64,000 nt of DNA from Sabethes cyaneus (GCF_943734655.1 NC_071355.1:15852768-15916767); one strand, 5' to 3'. Positions 31,245-44,200 are shown, counted from the first letter of the stretch. The notes: generated by a model from the sequence alone, not told the origin. A program made the numbers and translations.

Positions 31245-34200
31245 GGGGAAAACAATGTTTCGAAATTTCCTGTACGTTCCACGCCGGTGCCGTAAGTTTG
31301 CTCACCGAATTGCCTCTCAACTGCACTCTTTGTTTGTTTTTGTGCGCCCCCGAAGCTTCCGATGCATTCAACTTTCCGCCCGGACGTCGCTCGTTTCCGG
31401 TTCATGTTCTTAATCGCCAAACAAACTTGTACCGTGCCGGGCACAGTCTTCGTCGGTGGCACCAGTACCAAAGGCAGCGAAGCAATGTTCGTCGTCATCA
31501 GCAAATTGTTTGTCCAAACAATAGTGGCCTGTTAGTGGGTGCTGCCGGTTCTGTCCCACGATTCTTTCCCACCCACCCACTTTGTGTAGCGCCGGCCGAT
31601 CGACAGGTCGGCTTTCGAAAATAATCAACTTTTGCCTTTTCAGCTTTGCCGCTGCCGTGGACCGGGGCTCAAGACGGACTCAACCAGTGTCATCTTCCGC
31701 CTCCGAGCTGTTCGCTTTATCTCCCGGTACCGGAGTTCCCATCCAATCGGATTAGGATGCGGCCTGCGGGCGAAACTCGTTGATGGTATAACCGGATTTT
31801 TCATTTTTCCCTTTTATCCATTCTATCGTCGTATTCCGCCCTAAGCAGATTAACCATCCTGTGGCGAAAAAGAAGAAAAAAAAAATCGATTCGATTGAGC
31901 AACGACGTTTTGGCTTTTGCCAAATCTATTTTCTCCCCTACCCTAACGAAAGGATTAAAACGAATCAACGCCAAAAACCAATTTATGCACTCCGATGCAA
32001 TACTTGCACGGTTGGAGCATGAAGCAATTTTCTCCTGGCACACTAATGTATCCGGTGGAAACTTTCGTCCTACGGGGGCCCCTACGCAATTACCGGCAAA
32101 AACAGCAGTCCAATTATAAATCAACTCAACCCGGTCCTACGCTCAGGAAGAGCTGCCATAATTCTTCAACGGCAGTGATTTCTAGCTTCAACACGATGAC
32201 ACGACGACCGACGACGTACGACCGGCGACGGACGGTCGGTGGGGTGTCTGCATAAGAAACCCTACGCATCGTACGGAAGCAGATTTCGTACCTAAAGCAT
32301 CCTGGTCGTCGGGTGCGAAGACCCGGCCCCAGCCAGCCAGCAGGAAATTCAAACTTTGTGGTAGCATAAATAATAATGATCATAAAAGTAATGAATGTTT
32401 GTGAGTTTTGCTCATTGTTTTTGTTTCTTCCAATTACATTTTGTGGGAATAGACACCTGCGAAATATTGCATGCCTTGCGTCTCCTCGTGTGCTAAGAGT
32501 ATAGTGCATAACACACAAAAATCGGTGGCTTGTGTTCCGTAGTGGTGTGGTTCCGGTAACAGCTGGCGAAGAACAGGTCTTCCGGTACATAAGTAGGGCT
32601 GCTTTGCATACAGGTTGTACAATGCTATTATTAAAACTTTTGAGTATGATTTGTCCGTTCCATGTGTAGTGGTTATTTGTAGAAATTACAGAAAAGCTAC
32701 ATGATGCCTAAACATGAATCCTCTCTCTCAGTCATAACTCAATAGATTGAAGTGACTCTTGAACCATTTATTTTGAATCGTTAAGGTTGTTAAGAGATTC
32801 ATGGCTTGAGGTCTATCAATCATTTGGATAGGCATATTCATGTCATCACGTAAAGTAAAGGAGTAAACAGGGTTGAAGAGTTTCAGAAATAAATTTTCTC
32901 TTCAACCCGTATGTTGGTACTCTGTTACTGATCAGTACCTTTTATAACGGTAAAATGCTAACAACATCAGCCGCGCCCGAATACGAATATTTTGTGTGTG
33001 TTTAAATCGTCCGCAAGCATGTAATGGAGATTACCGACTCGACCACATATTCTAGTCTAACTGTCTAGGACTTGTTGATCTTTGGCATCGGCCGTTTCAA
33101 GGATTCCAATGCCAAGCCGGTACAGATACTGGACTACAGTAAATTCCATAGAATATTGCTTGATATCGGGTGCAAGAGTGTAATCCATAAGATTCGTTTT
33201 GGAGGATTTTTGCCGGATCTACTTTCACTAGACTTGTAGGTGTAGGTAAGCTTGGTAACCTTTTCGAGCAACATCAAATACACACTATCACCGAAGAGCA
33301 TGTGATTACCGGTAAACTGATTTCTGTGACAACTGAATCATTTGTGGTTTGTCTAAAGTAAACGTGCCAAAACATTTATTTGAAGAGATTATACCTATAT
33401 GGTTTGTAGTAGTAGTAAGTAGTAGTAAGAGGGAAATCCACCATCATTTCAAGGACTTGCCAGTGTATGTGGGTAGACTTACAGTAGATCCAAATTTGAT
33501 TATCAAATGAATATCACACTAATGCTGTTATAGAAGGACCAAAAGGGGTTTGGCGGACCCACAAGCAGAGACACTTGTGCGCATTCCGGGGTTTTAAGAT
33601 TTTCCTTCCAACATTAGGATCCTTCCATGTAATAATCAATTTCGCTGCACCAGCTTTAACCCACGTGATGGCTTGTTTGTGAGAAGAAGAACTTGGCATA
33701 ACTGTTTCAGACCTTAAGGACTCCGGTTGGCAATCCACTCCATCATCCAGCCTTCCACAATTATGCTGTTCATAACAATGATAACAATCATAGCAATTAT
33801 AATATGATATATAGTAAGGTTATAATAATATTCTGGTAAAAGTTCTATGTCATACCTTCTTGTTTGAGTTTTACCTACAACCCGTTAAGTAATTTCCCGT
33901 TTTGTAGTCCTCTCATCCTTCCTGTCCTCGCCATAGTTCTCTCCTCTCCACTTGAGCTAGCACTAATTTACAAAAAAAAAAAGAAAAAACCGGAAGTCCC
34001 TTGCCGGTTTTCGTCTGGCTTGTTGTTGCTGTATGCAGATGGTATTATGTTGTCGTTTGTACCGATATTATCAATATTTTGTATGTATTTGGTAATGTGG
34101 TAATTTTCAATAATATAAAAAATTTACATGTGATTGAAGGTGAATTTAATATGGATATTTTGCTCACCAGTACCGCTGATCCAATATGGTTATTAAATAT
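31245..34200. other. No gene recognised downstream of chitin synthase
   Basis: Short open frames only. The GC content is higher to about 32600 than in the repeats around it, which could mean single-copy DNA, but no domain or exon structure could be supported. Confidence 0.45.
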
Positions 34201-34229
34201 TATTATTAGAATAAATACCTGTATGGAAC

Positions 34230-34580
34230 GTGTCAACGATACTGGCAACACTCACCCGCCTTGCTAAGCCAGTTACCAATACTTAAATATACTTCCTCAC
34301 CACTCCGCTATTTAGCGCCGTCTTAGCTGTCGGTGCCGCGCTCTTTCGTTTCAACGCCTACTGTGCGAACGTAAATCAACGAAATCGGGATCCGATCCGA
34401 TATATACATGATTTATTTGCAGCTTTCCTTTGCATATATAAACCAGCCTCTGCGCCGGTTATGCCACCGCACTTCGATGTGTGCGCACAGCCAGTATTCT
34501 CTTCACAGATAATAGGTGATTTGCTTAGGTGTCCAAATTCCCCCAAATTACCCTACCATTCGAAAACTTCAACCGTCTGT
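34230..34580 (+). promoter_or_regulatory. Possible solo LTR or core promoter
   Basis: A TATATAAA box at 34435-34442 sits in a more GC-rich block that begins near TGTCAACGATACTGGCAACA. The arrangement resembles an LTR promoter, but no partner LTR, primer-binding site or pol gene was found. Confidence 0.2.
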
Positions 34581-35149
34581 CCAAAGGCTTGTTAGCGCCA
34601 ATATGTGTACCTCTCCATTCTGTTACGATCAGGGATTAGTGCCTCCATTTTGTTGTGATGTGGACACTGCCGATCAGCAAGCTCTGCTTATACTTACTAG
34701 CCTTTATAGTAGGTTCTGTTATATACGCACTCTTACATACGCTCCCACAAATTCAGATCTTCCACTCACTCACTCACACCGAGCCAAGGCAGCACATAAT
34801 CGCATGTCATGACAGTTTGTGGAGATTTTTTCAGTCTCTGATGAAAATGGCTATGCGTTCACCCACACTGCGTAACACTATCAACCCACGCGCTAGGCTG
34901 TTGTTTTCGCTATCACTTGTGACCTTTTCACTCATACTTCCTTGCATGCACAACTTTTTCGTTTGCGCTTCCCTTCCACTTTTCAGTGCCACTGAAACGC
35001 AATTTTATTTTAAAATTTTTCCCTCCGTACTCTTTTCTTTTAGAAATTTGGACAATTCCAACGACTTCATTACTTCCCAGCACATTTTCCCCCCACACAG
35101 CTGACTTCGAAAACCAAAAACTCGTTTGGAGCACTCGACCGGCGAACGC

Positions 35150-35930
35150 AATTTTTTTGACGTAGGACTACGTCTTACGGCAAGTTTTGAGATAGGGTGT
35201 CATTCCAAAAAATCGAAAAATGCGAGCGTCACGAAAAATGAAAGGTTTTGAGCGCTAATAGCTCAGCGGGTTTCCGATCGATTTTCAATATTCTTACACC
35301 AATCGATCGGAAAATCTTCTAAGAATTGACCCAAATGAAGAAAAGTATGGATTCTTGATGTTGAACTATTAAAAAATTGAAAGTAATGAACCCATGTTTT
35401 CCCAGAATTCTCGCTTTGTGATTGGTTGGAAGATTTTTTACGATGATCTAAACCTATACCAATTTGATATCTGTGCTTGGGAAGTAAGCCAAGACAAGTG
35501 ACAAAGTTTCCCCATTTTACCAAGATTTCTTAACACCGCGGTTCAACCTAGACCATTTTGATGTCCTTGCTTGGGAAGTACGCCAGAGAGAGTGACAAAG
35601 CCCCCTTGTGCCAACAGATTTCGTACGAACGCGATTAAACCTAGTTCAATCTGATGTCTGTGTTAGGGAAGTGTGCCAGAAAAAATGACACAAGTTCGTT
35701 GTCCCAACAGATCGCAAATCCTTTCCTGCGTGACGATTATACCTCGGTGAATTTGATATCTGTGTTGGAAAAATGTGCTACAGCTGTAGTATTCGGTTAT
35801 AATACGGCTCTGTATGAATACGCATGCTTGCCGTTTCATTAGAAGTGTAGTGAAAAGATGTGCTGTTGATAAAATAGGATTGAATTGGTAAAATCCCTTC
35901 AACGTGGGAAACCATGGATAATAAAAACAA
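35150..35930. repeat. Dispersed-type repeat with about 95-bp tandem units
   Basis: Four units start at GATATCTGTGCTTGGGAAGT (35466), 35560, 35653 and 35755 (spacings 94, 93, 102). Each has GGGAAGT.NGCCAGA..GTGACAAAG and CCAACAGAT-like words. Upstream it has an inverted-like pair GACGTAGGACTACGTC at 35159-35174. Confidence 0.7.
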
Positions 35931-37589
35931 TCTTTAATTTCAGTAACGTAGCAGGAAAGTAATAGTTTGTGTTCTTGATTTTGTTAAATTGTTTTCAAAT
36001 ACACAATCTTTTGAGAATTGAACGTATGCAATGTTACTACTTTGATAAATTTTACATACAACGCATGTAGCATTTATATATGTTGCATATAGCATGTATA
36101 CATGAAGAATCGAATGATTACAAGCATGAATACATGCTACTATCACTACAAAGAGACTTACGTAGTCCTGCGTCACCTATATATGCGGTCGTGTCTTATA
36201 CACAACCCCTCTGAGTTTTTTTATTTTTTCCACTACGCTTGTTCACTTACGGACTGACTTCAATACACGACCGCACCAGCCGAACTCTTGTGAACGAATG
36301 AGATTATACCTATATGGTTTGTGCAGAAAAACTTTAAGCATATCTTCCAAGTAATTCCATTTTATGGATTTCATTTCAGCCTCAAAAACTGACGGATCAA
36401 CTTGAGATATGTGTACTGGGATAATGGAAAGGGTATACAGATGGTAATTTGTAAACATTCCAAGTAACAACTAGGGTAAATTGCCAATTGATACACTGCT
36501 AAGCACTTGTCTACAGCAATTTGATGATTTTAATAGACTAATATAAAATAGGTTCCCATAGCCATCTGTACGGAATTCCTTACAATAACCGTGTAAAATA
36601 CGTTTCTGCATAGCAACTCTGCACCCAATGATTGCACACCAAAATAACCTACAAATCCTATTATTGCATACCTCACGTCCTATTGTTGCATGGCTTTTGT
36701 TTTTACTATTCCTTATTATCATTATTGCCATTGCAATAAAACAACTTTATTTGTAGAAACCACTCCATTGTGTACCTGGAAACCTCGCAATAAACGGTGA
36801 AAAACGGGAAAAAGCGCGACACGGAAAACTGCGGCTCCCACCGCTTGCGTTAATAAACAAAAAGCAACACCTCAGAGAAGTGAACTGTCAAGCATGCGTT
36901 GCAGTAAAACAGGGGTTAGGACAAGAAAAACAGGTGTGCAATAAAATTGAAAGGGGTGTTGTACATTGTTCTAATTATTGAACTAACGAGTTTATCGGCA
37001 ATGTGTGTGCATAAAGACCTAATTTTATAGACTTATAGAGTTCTAATTGAGCCCGAATCTTACGGTCCGGAAAATATAAATATCTGTTCAGAATTCAGAA
37101 AACTGCGGATACATTCCATTGGCCAGTGTTTGCGAAGATGTTTAATCTTTGTATTAGTTCTTTGAGTTCTAATATTGCATAATATAGTTCTAAGAGGTTG
37201 TACATAAAAAAGTCATGACCGGAAACTGAAACGAATAGTTTGTATGTTCGTATTGGATTTTATTTAACTGAATAAAAAGATTATCTCCATTGTGCTGATT
37301 CTATAGCCGGGCAATATGTCTCTTTTGTATGAGTGGCTCTGAACCGTCTATTGTCTGCCGCAAACCGTTTCATATGGTCGGTGTTAAGTCAGATAGAACC
37401 GACTGACTTCGAGAAAAACGCATTCAAAGTTTGCTGTATTCGAAATCATCTTCTAACTCTGGCTGTTTGCAACGTTTATGAAGTCTGATTAGAGTAAAAT
37501 ATTGCTTAGAAAATTCTTGATCGTTTGCTATAATTAACACACTTCTTTAAATTTTGCGACTTGGTCTGGCCTGATTTAACACCGACCAT
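35931..37589. other. No gene recognised
   Basis: AT-rich DNA. CCAAGTAACAA at about 36459 resembles the end of the insertion at 25749, but the matching opposite end was not found. Words such as ATTGTTGCAT/ATTATTGCATAC recur near 36625-36690. Confidence 0.4.
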
Positions 37590-38645
37590 ATGATATCGCG
37601 ACAAGCAATCGAGTTGAGCAGTCGAATCAAGCAATCAAGTCAAGCAGTTGGGTCGAGCAGTCGAGTCGAACAGTCAAGTCTAGCAGTAAAATCGAACAAT
37701 ATACTCGAGCAGTTAAATCAAGCTGTTTAGTCAAGCAGTCCGGTCGAGCAATCAAATCGAGTAGTCTAGTCGAGCAGTTGAATCGAGTGGTCGAGTCGAG
37801 CAGTCCAGTCGAGCAGTTTAATCGAGCAGTTGAGTCAAGTGGTCCATTCGAGCAGTTGAATCGAGTAGTCTAGTCTAGCACTAAAGTCGAGCAGTCGAAT
37901 CGAATGGTTTAGTCAAGCAGTCGAGTCAAGCGGTTACGTCGAACAGTTGAGTCGAGTAGTTCAGTCGAACTGTTTGTTCGAGCAGTTGAGTCCAGCAGTC
38001 TAATCGAGCAGTCTAGTCGAGCTGTTGAATCAAGCAGTCAGTTGAGTCGAGCAATCAAATCGAGTAGTCTAGTCGAGCAGTTGAATCGAGCAATCGGGTT
38101 GAGCAGTTGAGTCGAGCAGCTGATTCGAACAGTCCAATCGTGTAGTTGAGTCAAGTAGTTCATTCGAGCAGTCGAGTCGAGCAGTCCAGTCGAACAGTTG
38201 AATTAAGCATTTGAATCGAGCAGTTGAGCCGAGCGTCGAATCGAACAGTTGAGTCGAGTAGTTTAGTGGAGCAGATGAATCATGCTGTCCAGTCAAGCAG
38301 TTCAGTCGAGCAGTCGAATCGAACAGTACACTCGAGCAGTTCAATCGTGCAGTTAAGTCCAGCAGTCGGGTCGAGTAGTAAGTCAAGAAAATGTGTCAAA
38401 CAGTCGAATCTAGTAGGTAAGTCAAGTAGTCCACTCGAGCAGTTAAATCGAGCTGTTCAGTCAAGCAGTCAAGTCGATCTGTCCAATCAAGCAGTTGAGT
38501 CGAGCAGTCGATTCGAACAGTTCTGTCGAGCAGTTCAGTTAAGCAGTCCAGTCGACCAATCAAATCGATCAGTCTAATCGACCTGTCCAGTCGAGCAGTC
38601 TAGTCAACCAGTTGAGCAATCGAGCAGTCCAGCAGTCGACCAGTA
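37590..38645. repeat. 13-bp minisatellite (TCGAGCAGTTGAG), about 80 degenerate copies
   Basis: The region is a tandem array with unit TCGAGCAGTYGAR (13 bp), about 1.05 kb. Open frames in it on both strands are repeat translations (13 is not a multiple of 3, so the peptide repeats every 13 residues). A short 48-bp direct repeat (ATGACGTCCTGTCAG at about 38681 and 38729) follows. Confidence 0.9.
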
Positions 38646-39688
38646 AGGTGACTGAGAATACAACCCATTGCTACGAAAGCATGACGTCCTGTCAGGGATC
38701 TATTTTTAGTTACCGATAAGCGTCCTATGACGTCCTGTCAGAGACCTGGTTTTCGGTACAGACATAAGCCTTTTATATAAATAGATAGTAAGCTTATATC
38801 AATGCTGCGAAACCCAAAGAACATGTTTATTTGCATCTAACGCTTATTTGTAAATTAATTTGCTTATTAATTTTGACAAGAAAATCGTTTGGTAAAGGCA
38901 AAACTAGGACACATGTAAGAAAGTTTATTATTACGCTTAAAAATCCAGTTTATTTACAGGAAAAAATCGTAACTTTCGATGAATTCGAAATTGAAACTTT
39001 CGATAATGAAATTGAAATTGTATTGCCGATATCGTTGTCAAATTACATTTAGCATAATAAACCGTCGAGTAAAGATGCAAACACGACGAAGTGTGCAATA
39101 ATTGGCAAATTATCCTGTTGGTTTGATTTCGTCTTCATATACTCAGATATTAGAGACTGAGGTGTTAGAATCGTCTTTATAATAATATCAAGCTTCATCT
39201 GGAGATTTGGCACTGTTGAAGATGTCAACTCTAAGTAACCTTTCCATGAGAACATCACTTTCACAACAGATTAACGTAACTGAATGATTTTAGTCTGCAA
39301 AGCTCTGACATTTCGATAGTATACACAAGGTACGCAGCCTTATGATAGACACACCAGTATGCGACGCAGATATGTTTCTTTGAAATGATGAATATACTTG
39401 GTTATGGTTGCAAGATGTAAGACCCCGCCACCACCTCTGCAATCAGGTCCATGAAGATTGCTGAACGTTGGCTCCAATCGTTCCACTAAGATAGGCTGTT
39501 ACCCGGCTACCATAATGATGGGTTATGCACTGACCTCTAAATAAAATTAAATGCTATGACTGACGATAAGCTAGGATCGGTAGCTTCTGGATAAGTACCA
39601 GGAATAACTGCTACGGATGGAAGAAACTTTAGAAAGCGAAAAGCACTATCAAGCCGGAATCTATCTGAGCAAGCAAGATGGAACCCCC
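38646..39688. other. No gene recognised
   Basis: AT-rich DNA with a 73-residue open frame near 38831 without domains. Text near 39440-39480 (GCTGAACGTTGGCTCCAATC) resembles a repeat at 49290. Confidence 0.4.
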
Positions 39689-39952
39689 AATTCTAGGGTA
39701 CTTTTTCATTTCGACGTATCTGACAATGAGAGATTCTCTTCGTGTCTCCTCTCTTCCGCTTTTTACGGCGAAACTAAAGCATTGAAAAGAAACTTTTCAA
39801 ACCATTTAGCTAGCTAGTGACTCCGGCAACCGATTCGTGCAAAGCTGATGCGCTAAAATGCATTAGTATCGCCGTAAAAAGCGGAAGAGTGGGGACACGA
39901 AGAGAATCTCTCATTGTGAAATACGTCGAAATGAAAAAGTACCCGAGAATTA
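39689..39952. mobile_element. Foldback MITE, 264 bp
   Basis: Arms of about 90 bp share GGTACTTTTTCATTTCGACG, CAATGAGAGATTCTCTTCGT and CTCTTCCGCTTTTTACGGCG in inverted orientation. The loop contains the same kind of GCATTAG/GCATTGAAAAG words. A degraded relative is at about 44220-44335. Confidence 0.85.
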
Positions 39953-40019
39953 CCGGAAAGGAAAACGACTCTCATATACGTATACGTATACGTCGTATAC
40001 ATAAAAAAACAGAATAAAT

Positions 40020-40800
40020 TTTCCATAAATCCTTTCTTTAATAAAGATCGCAGCTGGGGACGTTGGGAGGTTTGGCGATCTTCGGTACAACGTTTACCTT
40101 CAGCCGGTCCATCTTCTATAGTGGTCTCTTGGTACAGTAGGATTTCGAATTTGGCATCAAACGCGTGTCGCCTATGTTGCCACCAAAATCGAAACCGTGC
40201 CAAAATCGAGACCCTTTTTTGATATGAAAAAATTGAATGTAAATGCGTTTGAAATTGACTAAATGTTATTAATCAACGATTGCAACCCTTTTATGCTCAC
40301 GCAATCCACCAAGAGCTATCCGGGCGGTGCAAGTAAGTTTTTGGCGACCTGCGGTAAGACTGCGGTCTTGCGGCAGTCAAAATGTTATTGTTCTAAACAT
40401 TCTAGAAACGCATACTTTTTTTCATGAACACACTTAGGGCAATATTTTTTCGTCATTTAAAGTATGTATGCGGAAACTGACTGATATTTAAGCATATTTT
40501 TGGCAGTAAAATATTTTGTGTTGCCAAAAACGGATACTTTTGTTGCCAAAATCGAGGCATGCCAAAATCGAACTATGCCAAATTCGAAATCCCACTGTAT
40601 AATGGGCCGAAGCCAGTTCCGACCAAAAGACCACATCCTCCTTCGTGCGATATTTCTTGATGCACTCTTCAGCTTCCGGTAGGCCCTACGCACTGTATAT
40701 CTCCCCGTCCAGAACTAGCCCCGAAATCATGACCGACGTGTTTCCCAATAATGCTGTGATTTCTCTGCTCAAAAGCATTCCTTGAATCAAGTTCATTGTA
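40020..40800 (-). pseudogene. Tc1/mariner-superfamily transposase C-terminal fragment
   Basis: Minus strand: PEAEECIKKYRTKEDVVFWS then ELASAHY, interrupted by the MITE at 40135-40597, then in the same frame NVVPKIAKPPNVPSCDL. This matches the last catalytic part of the superfamily (WPDLASAHY ... NPPNVPQCRPIE). The expected Asp in WPDLASAHY is Glu here, and a TAG lies shortly after the insertion, so the protein is dead. Confidence 0.75.
40135..40597. mobile_element. 463-bp MITE with TA duplication, inside the transposase
   Basis: Ends CAGTAGGATTTCGAATTTGG and the inverse of CAGTGGGATTTCGAATTTGG are flanked by TA on both sides (40133-40134 and 40598-40599). Subrepeats CCAAAATCGA follow inside each end. 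This is the pattern of Tc1/mariner/pogo-type MITEs. Confidence 0.9.
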
Positions 40801-41925
40801 GAGTGGTGGGTTCCGTTTTGAAAGAGAGCCGTAATAATTGAAGCAAAGGCAATGTAATCGAAAACTCCTTCAATATCAACGAAAGCACAAAGTACCGTCT
40901 CCTGCTATTTGAGTGATTTCTCAATTAGCGTCACTACACAGTGCAGTGAGGTTTCCGTAGATTTGCCGTGTTGTCCATTTGATCGAAGCGTCCTTAAACA
41001 ATCGGCATGGAGGCTGAGCCGAGTCGTTTGACACATGAAGTAACGACCCATTCCAAAGCAGTGACGTAATTTTCCAAATGTGGTCCTGCAGCTGAAAGAG
41101 ATACTACCTTCTTGTCAAACGATTGGCTGGAACGTCCGCGTAGGAGGGTTTGAATATCGGCTCCAGCGGGAGGCCAAACATCAGGTATCGCTTGAAGGTC
41201 GTTTACACGAAGGGTACAAGATAACGTTTCCCAGAGCTCTGGCTAATTGTAATTTCACAACCTTCATTCCGGCCTTCCATAATCCTCCGAAATTTGGCGA
41301 TCTTGTTGGAATGGGCTCCCATTCCAATACTCGGCGCACTAAATACCAGTTGATTTTGACCTTCGCAGCTTTATCGAACAGGGCACGTAGCTCCTTAGAT
41401 GCATCAACAAAGTTGGTCGGAAAATAGTGTGCGCGCCATACTACGATTGATAAACCGGTCTAGTGCGGTCAGTAAACCGTTGACCGTTGACGATCCTAAA
41501 TTCCTCGAGAATGGCTACCAACACTCCGAACGGTCCTTCGTAGAGACGTGAATTTTTCTAATCGGCAATTCCGTTACTCGGTGATTTTTAGGAAGCGATA
41601 ATTAATTCTTGGCTTCAAAGGGTAATTTCGAATTTTGCAGACGTCCGCTCATTCGCAGAAAGTCGTAGTTGTCTATGAAAGATTGAAATCTATACGGATT
41701 GAGATCTATACGGTACACACGAATCTTGTTTATCCTTGGGAGTTCGAAAACGAAGGACGAAGCGTGCTATATGAATGCATGGAACTATAAACTGTCTCAA
41801 CAGAGCAGCTATATAGGTTATATGGGCCTATCTTGACAAAGGAAATTGTACACACTTAAAGTAAAATTAGTCGTCATCAATTCTGCAGATTTTAAAAGCA
41901 GTTTTTTTTGTTTGAAGCAAAAACT
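40801..41925. other. No intact gene; possible further transposon sequence
   Basis: A 115-residue plus-strand frame at 41080-41427 has no domain I recognise. Part of this stretch may be more of the Tc1-type element. Confidence 0.35.
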
Positions 41926-41996
41926 CTGTTCATGAAAATATATTCGCTGTGTTCAGATCGGCAAGAAAAATGCAGTGAATATATTTTCATGAACAG
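41926..41996. repeat. Perfect 24-bp-arm hairpin
   Basis: CTGTTCATGAAAATATATTC GCTG (41926-41949) and its inverse (41973-41996, one mismatch) enclose 23 bp. Confidence 0.85.
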
Positions 41997-42174
41997 AACC
42001 CCTGTTTTGGGCCCAAAAGTTGCTTCCGAAATTGGGTTTTACGACGAAAAGTTAATGACTGCTAATTTCCCGTTAACGTTTGGTCACGTTTTCACGTTAA
42101 CCAGCTCTTATATGAAGGGTCAAAAGGGAATCGGTCTGCAAGCAACGTCACTCATCTTTTTCTAACTCCTTACA

Positions 42175-43255
42175 TCTCCTTGTCATTTGTCGTCTTCTTC
42201 TGTTCTTCCTTTTTTTGGTACTGTATTTTCATCTTTTCTGTTGAGTTTATTCTATTCCCCCTCTTTCCCCTTTCCTCATCTCCCGTTTTACCCTCTTTCT
42301 TACCCGTTTGGCCTCTTTCTTATGTTTTCTTCGTTTCCTCTATCGGTTTTCTTTTTTCTCTCTGGCTAGTCTTCTGTTTCCTTTCGGTTTCTTTTGTTTC
42401 CTGCTCCGTATTTCCTTTCTTGTTTAGCTTTCCTTCTTTTTCTCCTTTTTTCTGTTCGAGGTTTTTCTTTTTTCTGTTCGTTGTTTCCTCTTTCTTTGTT
42501 CTTTTTTTTTTCAACCCTTCCTGTCTCGTTTATTGCCAGTGTCTTGAGCTTTTTTCTGAGTTACTGTTTTTTCCGTTTTTGCACTTTCTCTTCCCTCTCT
42601 CCTCGCCGTTAAGCCCGTTTTTTCTCTTTTCCTGTGTCGTTTTTTGTCATATTTTGTCTCGTTTTGTTCCCGCTGCACTAGCCCCGTAATTGTACTGTAC
42701 TATAATATCCGGCTGTGAAGTTTGTCGATAAAGAAGGGACAAGTTCTCAACAGGACGTTTATACCCATGGCTTTGCTTGCTTTTTTGTTCCGTTTCGACT
42801 ATTTTCTTTTTTGCGGTAGTCTATTTTTGATTTGCTATCCAGTTTTTCGACTTGGTCTGTTCCGTTCTTCCATAAGTACATAATAAAAGTACTGTTCTGT
42901 CTCGCTGCTTTTCTTTTCCGATCCTTTTGACTTCCGTTTTCATTTCATTTCTTTTTCTGTCCTATTTTTCTACTTTTTCTGTTCACGTTTCTCTATTTTC
43001 CTGGTCCCGTATTCTTCTCGTTTTCCTTCTTTCCTCGTCTGCTTCTCAGCGTTTTCTCCCTAATCTACTTGTTTTTTGATTCGTTTTACAACCCGTTTTC
43101 CATTACTCCATTTTTTATTCTTTTTATTCATTGTTTATTATTTTTCTCTCTCACAGGTTTTCTTTTTTTCTGTCCAGTTTTTATCACATTTTTCTTCATA
43201 CTCCTTCCCGGTTTTTCTTATTCTGTTACATTTTGCTTTTTTTGTTTTTTTTCTG
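42175..43255 (+). repeat. Polypyrimidine strand-asymmetric repeat (copy 2)
   Basis: Same composition and words as the tract at 14330-15165, ending in a related block (GGAGAGCAACAGAAGACGGA, then TCCATCAGCATCCATCTGTA). It is interrupted at about 42672-42780 by a SINE 3' segment. Its long Phe/Ser/Leu open frames are compositional. Confidence 0.8.
42672..42780 (+). mobile_element. SINE 3' segment inside the polypyrimidine repeat
   Basis: CTGCACTAGCCCCGTAATTG, CCGGCTGTGAAGTTTGTCGA, TAAAGAAGGGACAAGTTCTC and CATGGCTTTGCTTGC match the inverted SINE at 58676-58860. Confidence 0.7.
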
Positions 43256-43566
43256 GAGAGCAACAGAAGACGGACTACCTCTAATTCCATCAGCATCCAT
43301 CTGTAAATATGCTAAGCATAAGAAACTGTTTGCCCTAGGTTGTTTGGCTAATGAGAAATGACCTTTTGCATTAGCTAAATATTTAGGAAAACCGAGTTTT
43401 TCAGCCATAACTCAGAAACAACAACAAAATTTATCACGCAAATTTTATCATTAAAAGATTAAAAAAAATAAGAAAAAAACGTCCATGTCACAGAACATAA
43501 TATTGCGACTTTCTTTGGAGTTTTCCACCATCACTTAACTTGAAATTGGACATGAAAATGGAATTG

Positions 43567-44200
43567 GAGTAATTCTCGCTGCAACGGGGCCACTACTGTC
43601 ATTACTTTTTCATTTCGTTTATAAGTCCTATCTATCCTCTTTAAAAAGGTGTCATTTGTAGTTTGTTTTATAGCAAATTTTGGAAATATCACAATAATTA
43701 TGTGAAAATGGTGAACCATGCAACAAATAACTGGTTGTTTTATTCAGTCAATGCCATTGCACACCTAATTTTATGAATGTTTCTTGTAGCATTTTTTTCA
43801 GCATTCCAATGGTGGTCTTAAAATGAAAATCGGTTAGGGGACTCATGGTGAAAACGGTGATTTTTTGATAAAATCTAATATGGTGACCAAATCCAAGTTG
43901 GCCACGAAAAATTTTTTTACTCCATTTGAAATCCCTGTTCTTCTTCTTTACAGAACCGGGCCACTTGTTAGTAGTTTCATTGCAAATTTATGAAATATCA
44001 CATGATATAGATCTCAAGGTTTGCTCAAAATTCAACTTTTTTTGAAACTGTTAGGCCCCTTGGCAAACGAGGGGTCCACTATTTCGAGGTATTAAAAGTG
44101 TAATTCTTATTTTTTAACCATTTTCAACCAATTGAGCGCAAAAGTTCCAATATTTGAAGACCTCGTGTCAATAGTGGCCCCGTGTTAGCGAGAATTCTCG
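43567..44200. mobile_element. MITE, 634 bp, GGGGCCACTA-type ends
   Basis: The left end AGTAATTCTCGCTGCAACGG then GGCCACTACTGTC and the right end, inverse of AGAATTCTCGCTAACACGGG then GCCACTATTGAC, form inverted repeats of about 33 bp. Interior matches the partial copy at 25768-26170 in inverted orientation (for example TATGGTGACCAAATCCAAGT). Confidence 0.8.

Noticed and set aside
33080..33320. Possible retroviral or gypsy pol-like fragment
   Set aside because: Six-frame reading gives no catalytic motif; too weak to call.
37590..38645. CRISPR-like array
   Set aside because: 13-bp units without unique spacers, in eukaryotic DNA; it is a minisatellite.
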